A DNA stretch of 9,445 nucleotides. Origin: Nitrospirota bacterium. GTDB taxonomy: Bacteria > Nitrospirota > Thermodesulfovibrionia > Thermodesulfovibrionales > UBA6898. Within the stretch, counting starts at the first letter, position 1; each line of letters opens with the position of its first letter. A program made the translations under genes and the position numbers. The stretch spans positions 1-9,445 of the forward strand of contig JAOUFP010000074.1 of NCBI GenBank assembly GCA_029858145.1, given 5' to 3'. This document shows, piece by piece, positions 6,088 through 9,445 of the stretch. A model generated the notes under the pieces. That model was not told the origin of the DNA. It saw only the letters and a program-made list of their open reading frames with translations, and ran no database searches.

Positions 6088-6205
6088 TTTTGAATACAAC
6101 TTTTTCATAGATAATGTGGACTATGTAAATATCTTTTCTCACCCTGAAAACAACGGTTGGCCTGGCTGGATTGAGGATCAACTCAAATACGAACGGGCGA
6201 AAATT

Positions 6206-7321
6206 TCAGAGCGTTCTCTTGAAGGTCAGTATCGACAGAGTCATCATCAAAGCGGTGAAGCAGAAGAGAAACAGGATATCGCCCGCAATAACTGAGAGGC
6301 CCGCGTTTTTAAAAAGGACCGCTTTCAGCGCGTCCACCGCATAGGCCTCGGGGTTCACCTTCGCGAAGGCCTTCAGCCATCCCGGGAAACTCGCTATCGG
6401 ATATACCGCGCCGCTGGGGAAGAAGAGAATGACGTTCAGAAACCCGCTCAGGACGCCGACGATCCTCGGATGCCCCACCCTTCCGAGAATCACGAACATG
6501 AGGCTGAGCAGGCAGAGGGTGGTGAGGGTAATGATGATGAAAATGGACGCGCACTGATGGAGCCCGCGTGAAAGCGGTATGCCGGTGATCAGCATGCTGA
6601 CGGTGAAGATAAAGACAGCGATGAGCGTTGTGATCGAAAGCCCGCTGATGATCAGCCCCCCGACGATATGCGATTTGGAAAGGGGCGTGAGCAGGTAGCT
6701 CTCGTCCATGCCGAGAAAGCGGTCCATCACCAGGTTGAAGGCACCGGTCGTGAGCGTCCCCAGGAAGATGGCCATGATCACCACGCCGGGGACAAGGGAC
6801 TGGTAGTAATCCACCTTGCTGTAAAGATCGATATCCCTGATGATCGCCTCTCCCGGATTCTCCCTGATCGCCACATATTCCGTATTGGTCGCTTTCACCG
6901 CGCTCTTGACGATATTCCTGATGTTCTCGGAAGATATGCCGTCGGTATTGTCAAGAAAAAGCCCTATCTCCGGTCTGCCCTTAGCAAATGTCCTCTTGCT
7001 GAAATCAGAAGGGATAATAATCGCGGCCTTGTATATTCCTTTCTTCACCCCTTCGACCGCCTCTTTCGGGTCCTTGCTGCCCAGCAGCGAGAAGGTCTTC
7101 GGCCCTGCCTCGACCGCACGGAGATTTTCCATAAAACGCTTCGCGGAGGGTCCTGCGTCCTGATCCACAAATACAACGGGAAGCGCCTGAAGTTTTCCCT
7201 GAAATGAATTGCCGAGGATCACGAGATAGATGATCGGCATAAGGATGCTCATGGCGAGCACGACCGGGTTCCTCTTGAACTTCTTCAGGTCACGCTCTAT
7301 AACCGCAAAAAGTCTTGTCAT
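6206..7321 (-). CDS. ABC-2 type transporter permease
   Basis: This is the membrane subunit of a DrrB/YbhR-like ABC-2 exporter in the inner membrane. The 371 residues start with a basic amphipathic stretch (MTRLFAVIERDLKKFKRNP), then TM1 (about 19-38), a large extracytoplasmic domain (about 40-175, with LPVVFVDQDAGPSAKRF and GIYKAAIIIPSDFSK), and five more helices (about 176-195, 218-246, 256-280, 286-310, 343-365). The ABC-2 signature lies at about 299-334: LFFPSGAVYPIASFPGWL, then NPEAYAVDALKAVLF. Only one permease is present, so a homodimer is likely, unlike the YbhS/YbhR pair; a second permease could only lie outside the window. The ATG at 7321 is preceded by a purine-rich AGAGAAAAC. It is 100 nt downstream of its ATPase gene. 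The substrate is unknown. Confidence 0.92.
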   Translation of the reverse strand: MTRLFAVIERDLKKFKRNPVVLAMSILMPIIYLVILGNSFQGKLQALPVVFVDQDAGPSAKRFMENLRAVEAGPKTFSLLGSKDPKEAVEGVKKGIYKAAIIIPSDFSKRTFAKGRPEIGLFLDNTDGISSENIRNIVKSAVKATNTEYVAIRENPGEAIIRDIDLYSKVDYYQSLVPGVVIMAIFLGTLTTGAFNLVMDRFLGMDESYLLTPLSKSHIVGGLIISGLSITTLIAVFIFTVSMLITGIPLSRGLHQCASIFIIITLTTLCLLSLMFVILGRVGHPRIVGVLSGFLNVILFFPSGAVYPIASFPGWLKAFAKVNPEAYAVDALKAVLFKNAGLSVIAGDILFLFCFTALMMTLSILTFKRTL

Positions 7322-7351
7322 ATTTTTGTTTTCTCTTCTCTCCCGGCACGC

Positions 7352-7368
7352 GGCAGGGATACCCCGCC
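7352..7368 (-). repeat. Short GC-rich hairpin between ATPase and permease genes
   Basis: On the minus strand GGCGGGG and TCCCTGCC-type arms (complement of 7368-7352) pair over 7 bp with one G-U and a 3-nt loop. No T-run follows, so it is not an intrinsic terminator. It lies about 30 nt before the permease start and could affect message stability or pausing. Confidence 0.3.
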
Positions 7369-7388
7369 CCTGAAGGTCTTCCGCCTAG

Positions 7389-7413
7389 TCACCATTCACC
7401 AATCACCATTCAC
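7389..7413. repeat. Two 11-bp direct repeats, period 14
   Basis: TCACCATTCAC occurs at 7389-7399 and again at 7403-7413, separated by CAA. It lies just after the ATPase stop codon (7422-7424), next to a run of seven T on the plus strand. It looks like a short slipped tandem repeat. No function is visible. Confidence 0.55.
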
Positions 7414-7421
7414 TTTTTTTA

Positions 7422-8429
7422 TCATCTTCCGAGCTTCTGAGGTATGCCGGGACCGACGAGGAAACTCACCTTCTTCGCCTCCTCTTCCCGTATCGTCTTG
7501 CCTGTGTAATGGATAAAGACATCTTCAAGGGACTGCTCATGGACCGTCGCGGACAGCACAGTCCCTCCCGAGGATCTCACCTCATCGATAAGCATCGGAA
7601 GGTTTTTGGCTCCGCTGTCAACGTAGGCTCTGATATAGTCGTCTTCAACGACGATCCTGTGCACGAAAGGCAGGGACTCCGCCTTTTCGACAATACTTTC
7701 TGTGAAGCCGGCAAGTGAGAGCGAGACGATGTCATTCCCCGGTATCTGTGACTTGAGTTCATCCGGCGAACCGATGGCGATGATCTTTCCTGCATCGATG
7801 ATCGCGACCCTTTTGCACAAGGCCTCGGCCTCTTCCATGTAATGGGTAGTGAGAAATATGGTGAGGGAATCGTCTTCCATGAGTTTTTCAAGCAGACCCC
7901 ATACAACCCTTCTGGATTGGGGGTCGAGCCCGATGGTTGGCTCGTCAAGAAAGAGTATCTTTGGCTTGTGCACGAGTACCCGCGCGATTTCGAGCCTCCG
8001 CCGCATTCCGCCGGAATACGTCGCGACAAGGTCGTTTGCCCGCGCAGTGAGGCCGACCATGTCAAGGAGATAGCGCATCCGCTCCTTTCGTTCCTTTGAG
8101 CGGATGCCGTAGAAGCGGCCGTAGATGTCCATATTTTCGTAGCCGGTAAGGTCAAGATCACTCGTCATGGCCTGCGGGACAACCCCTATCGCCCTCCTGA
8201 CCGCGGCAGGTTCCCTGGCAACATCGCAGCAGGAGACGACCGCCTTTCCGCTTGTCGGTTTGAGAAGCGTCGTGAGCATTCTGATCAGGGTCGTCTTCCC
8301 GGCGCCGTTCGGCCCCAGAAAACCGAAGAACTCGCCTTCAGCCACTTCAAAGCTCACATTGTCAACAGCGGTAATCGTGCCGAATTTCTTCGTAATCTCA
8401 GAAACCGTGATCGCCTTTTTCTCTTGCAT
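7422..8429 (-). CDS. DrrA-type ABC transporter ATPase
   Basis: This is the ATPase partner of the ABC-2 permease. In its 335 residues: Walker A GPNGAGKTT (39-47), Q-loop Gln86 in IGVVPQ, the DrrA/YbhF-like stretch LTGYENMDIYGRFYGI (94-109), signature YSGGMRRRLEIARVL (138-152), Walker B ILFLDEPTIGLDP (158-170) with Glu163, switch His196 (LTTHYMEEAE). The C-terminal region (about 230-310) carries the LEDVFIHYTGKTIREEE pattern of drug/lipid exporters of the daunorubicin-resistance type. About 18 residues follow that pattern (to KLGR at 335), somewhat longer than usual. The ATG at 8429 has AGGGG directly next to it and AAGGAAA (8447-8441) further up; neither spacing is ideal, but the N-terminus fits the family. 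It lies 186 nt downstream of the HlyD-like gene. Confidence 0.95.
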   Translation of the reverse strand: MQEKKAITVSEITKKFGTITAVDNVSFEVAEGEFFGFLGPNGAGKTTLIRMLTTLLKPTSGKAVVSCCDVAREPAAVRRAIGVVPQAMTSDLDLTGYENMDIYGRFYGIRSKERKERMRYLLDMVGLTARANDLVATYSGGMRRRLEIARVLVHKPKILFLDEPTIGLDPQSRRVVWGLLEKLMEDDSLTIFLTTHYMEEAEALCKRVAIIDAGKIIAIGSPDELKSQIPGNDIVSLSLAGFTESIVEKAESLPFVHRIVVEDDYIRAYVDSGAKNLPMLIDEVRSSGGTVLSATVHEQSLEDVFIHYTGKTIREEEAKKVSFLVGPGIPQKLGR

Positions 8430-8503
8430 CCCCTGCTATGTTTCCTTCTTTAGTATTTCAGCAGAAGTTCCACGAAATATATCAGGATACATAATAACAC
8501 CTG

Positions 8504-8575
8504 TCATTCCCGCTTGTCGGGAATCCTTCTTCACGCAGGTAAAATCGGGGAAAGATTCCGGACGGGCCGGAATGA
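8504..8575. repeat. Nested palindromic intergenic repeat (two mutually complementary hairpins)
   Basis: Left hairpin: ATTCCCG (8506-8512) with CGGGAAT (8518-8524), loop CTTGT. Right hairpin: ATTCCGG (8555-8561) with CCGGAAT (8567-8573), loop ACGGG. The outer parts also pair with each other: TCATTCC (8504-8510) with GGAATGA (8569-8575), and GGAATC (8520-8525) with GATTCC (8554-8559). So the DNA or RNA can fold as two small hairpins or one long arm. Similar 'TCATTCCCG...CGGGAAT' palindromes are scattered between genes in many deltaproteobacterial and Nitrospirota genomes, so this is probably one copy of an interspersed REP-like or MITE-like repeat (inference). It sits between the HlyD-like and ATPase genes. 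Confidence 0.65.
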
Positions 8576-8600
8576 GAAACAATTTGATAAGTGGTTTCAC

Positions 8601-8614
8601 TTTTTACGTAAAAA
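8601..8614. repeat. Perfect 14-bp palindrome TTTTTACGTAAAAA
   Basis: A perfect dyad immediately after the TAG stop of the HlyD-like gene (8618-8616). On the minus strand it is followed by AAGTG/CACTT (a 5-bp stem with AAAC loop). It is too A/T-rich for a good terminator stem. It could be a protein-binding dyad or a weak 3' hairpin. Confidence 0.4.
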
Positions 8615-8615
8615 C

Positions 8616-9445
8616 CTATTTTTTCTTCGGTATTTCGACCGAAACGGTCATGCCCGGCTTCAAAATTCCGCCGGTATCCCCGACCCTGATCTTCACCCGG
8701 AAGGTCTTTATGTCCTGCCGCCCTCGTGTCACATCCCTCTGGGTCGCGAACTCGGCATACCTGCCTATCTCGGAAACCTTTCCTTTGAAGACCTTCCCGG
8801 GAAGCGATTCTATGGTCACCGAGGCATCACTGCCGAGCGTAACCGAGCCCACCATCGTCTCTTCGATATCAGCCCTGACGTACAGTCCGGCAAGTTCGAC
8901 AATCGTAAGGATGACAGATCCCGGGGTCACGTTCTCCCCCTTTTCCAGTGCCTTGAATATGACCGCGCCTGATGCCGGAGAGTAAATTGTCGCGTCGTCG
9001 AGTTTTGAGCGGCTGTACGCAAGGGCCGCCTCACTCTCCTTCAGCCGTGCACTTGAAGCGTTCAGTTGGCTGACCGATGCGTCAAGCTGTGCTGCCGCAG
9101 CATTTTCCCCCGCAATTGCGGCCTTCAGTTTCGCGGCAGCCGCCTTCTCCGCTGCCACGGTTGTGTCATACAGCGATACCGCCTGATCAAAAGAAGCCTT
9201 TGCAATGAAATCCTTCCGGAAGAGCTCATCGGCCCGCTGCATATCTCTCTTTGCCTCGTCCTTCTGGACACGCGCCTTTTCGAGCTCAGCCTCGGCACTC
9301 TTTATCTCCGCTTCTGTGTTCAGGATATTCGCTTTCGCGGTTTCAATCCCTGCCTCTGCTGCACTGACATCCGCCCGTGCGCGCTCAACTCCCGCGGCTG
9401 TCTGCTCAACCGAAGCCTTCAGGTCACTGCTTTCGAGCCTGACCG
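8616..9445 (-). CDS. HlyD-family periplasmic membrane fusion protein, N-terminus outside window
   Basis: The frame is open through the right edge, so the gene starts beyond 9445; the Met codon at 9242 is internal. About 276 C-terminal residues are visible. The edge begins with VRLESSDLKASVEQ, the end of the first lipoyl half and start of the hairpin. A long Ala/Glu/Lys-rich coiled coil runs to about 9000, with heptad-like repeats (for example AEAEIKSAEAELEKARV). The second lipoyl half contains ATIYSPASGAVIFKALEKGE, then a beta-barrel (VRADIEETMVG, LPGKVFKGKVSEIGRYAEF) ending in GGILKPGMTVSVEIPKKK at a TAG. This is the adaptor layout of YbhG/EmrA/MacA-like proteins, which link an inner-membrane transporter to the outer membrane. 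It is followed by the DrrA-type ATPase and ABC-2 permease, so it most likely serves that exporter. Confidence 0.9.
   Translation of the reverse strand, partial: VRLESSDLKASVEQTAAGVERARADVSAAEAGIETAKANILNTEAEIKSAEAELEKARVQKDEAKRDMQRADELFRKDFIAKASFDQAVSLYDTTVAAEKAAAAKLKAAIAGENAAAAQLDASVSQLNASSARLKESEAALAYSRSKLDDATIYSPASGAVIFKALEKGENVTPGSVILTIVELAGLYVRADIEETMVGSVTLGSDASVTIESLPGKVFKGKVSEIGRYAEFATQRDVTRGRQDIKTFRVKIRVGDTGGILKPGMTVSVEIPKKK

Larger units (their letters stand above)
5804..6205. other. 402-nt gap between ABC-2 permease and HD-GYP genes
   Basis: No convincing full gene is seen. The 82-codon minus-strand frame at 5933-6181 crosses both arms of the inverted repeat, has no clear binding site and resembles nothing I know. 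Contents from the permease side: a weak 5-bp stem TTGAG/CTCAA (6172-6187) that is not a terminator, the 18-bp inverted repeat element (5965-6087), and the leader of the HD-GYP gene (about 5848-5930). No strong terminator follows the permease, so read-through into this gap is possible. Confidence 0.5.

Noticed and set aside
5959..6100. ACAAC on both sides of the inverted repeat as a target-site duplication.
   Set aside because: It is only 5 bp and lies 1 nt from the left arm but 8 nt from the right arm; chance is a sufficient explanation without other copies.
5933..6181. 82-codon minus-strand open frame in the gap.
   Set aside because: It spans both arms of the inverted repeat, has no clear ribosome binding site, and its translation looks like no known protein.
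6668..7207. 179-codon plus-strand open frame, rich in His and Arg.
   Set aside because: It is antisense to the ABC-2 permease, whose membrane topology and signature are clear.
8167..8985. 272-codon plus-strand open frame.
   Set aside because: It runs antisense over the DrrA-type ATPase and HlyD-like genes and the palindromic repeat; its Ser/Pro/Thr-rich translation is typical of a reverse-strand shadow.
9240..9242. ATG as start of the HlyD-like protein.
   Set aside because: The frame continues upstream to the window edge with the expected hairpin and lipoyl sequence, so this Met is internal.

Overview
The window reads as an ordinary bacterial chromosome segment of moderately high GC. Protein style (split MacAB-type exporter, DrrA-type ATPase, GAF/HD-GYP protein, DUF4388/PATAN protein, interspersed ATTCC-type palindromes) suggests a Gram-negative anaerobe-type lineage such as Nitrospirota or a deltaproteobacterial (Desulfobacterota) group. 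This is an inference from general family resemblance, not a placement. No phage, plasmid, insertion sequence, CRISPR, tRNA or rRNA was seen.

Layout. At the left edge (1-457, minus strand) an unrecognised ~124-residue ORF runs through an ATGA overlap into the first 28 codons of a DUF4388 (PATAN) protein that leaves the window. Diverging from it is hisH (554-1165, plus), the glutaminase subunit of imidazole-glycerol-phosphate synthase, with no other his gene visible. Everything after it is on the minus strand.

First exporter (order of transcription 4276 to 1193): a MacA-like membrane fusion protein, a MacB/LolD-like ATPase and a MacB-like permease, packed with gaps of 1 nt and -4 nt, so almost certainly one operon. 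Upstream of it lies a GAF + HD-GYP protein (5803-4544), a predicted cyclic-di-GMP phosphodiesterase, which ends in a good rho-independent terminator (4379-4416). Just ahead of the HD-GYP start is a 15-codon reading frame with a strong ribosome binding site that ends in a GTGA overlap with the gene.

Second exporter (order of transcription 9445 to 6206): an HlyD-family fusion protein whose N-terminus lies outside the window, a DrrA-type ABC ATPase and an ABC-2 permease. The order resembles the YbhG-YbhF-YbhS/R or DrrAB arrangement. These genes are separated by longer gaps holding a nested palindromic repeat (8504-8575) and short direct repeats (7389-7413).

The 402-nt gap 5804-6205 is the main non-coding stretch. 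It holds a perfect 18-bp inverted repeat around an 87-nt core and a possible structured leader for the HD-GYP gene. I see no convincing evidence for a new defence or metabolic system. The leads most worth checking are the inverted repeat, the coupled minicistron, the orphan hisH, and the unknown protein coupled to the PATAN gene.
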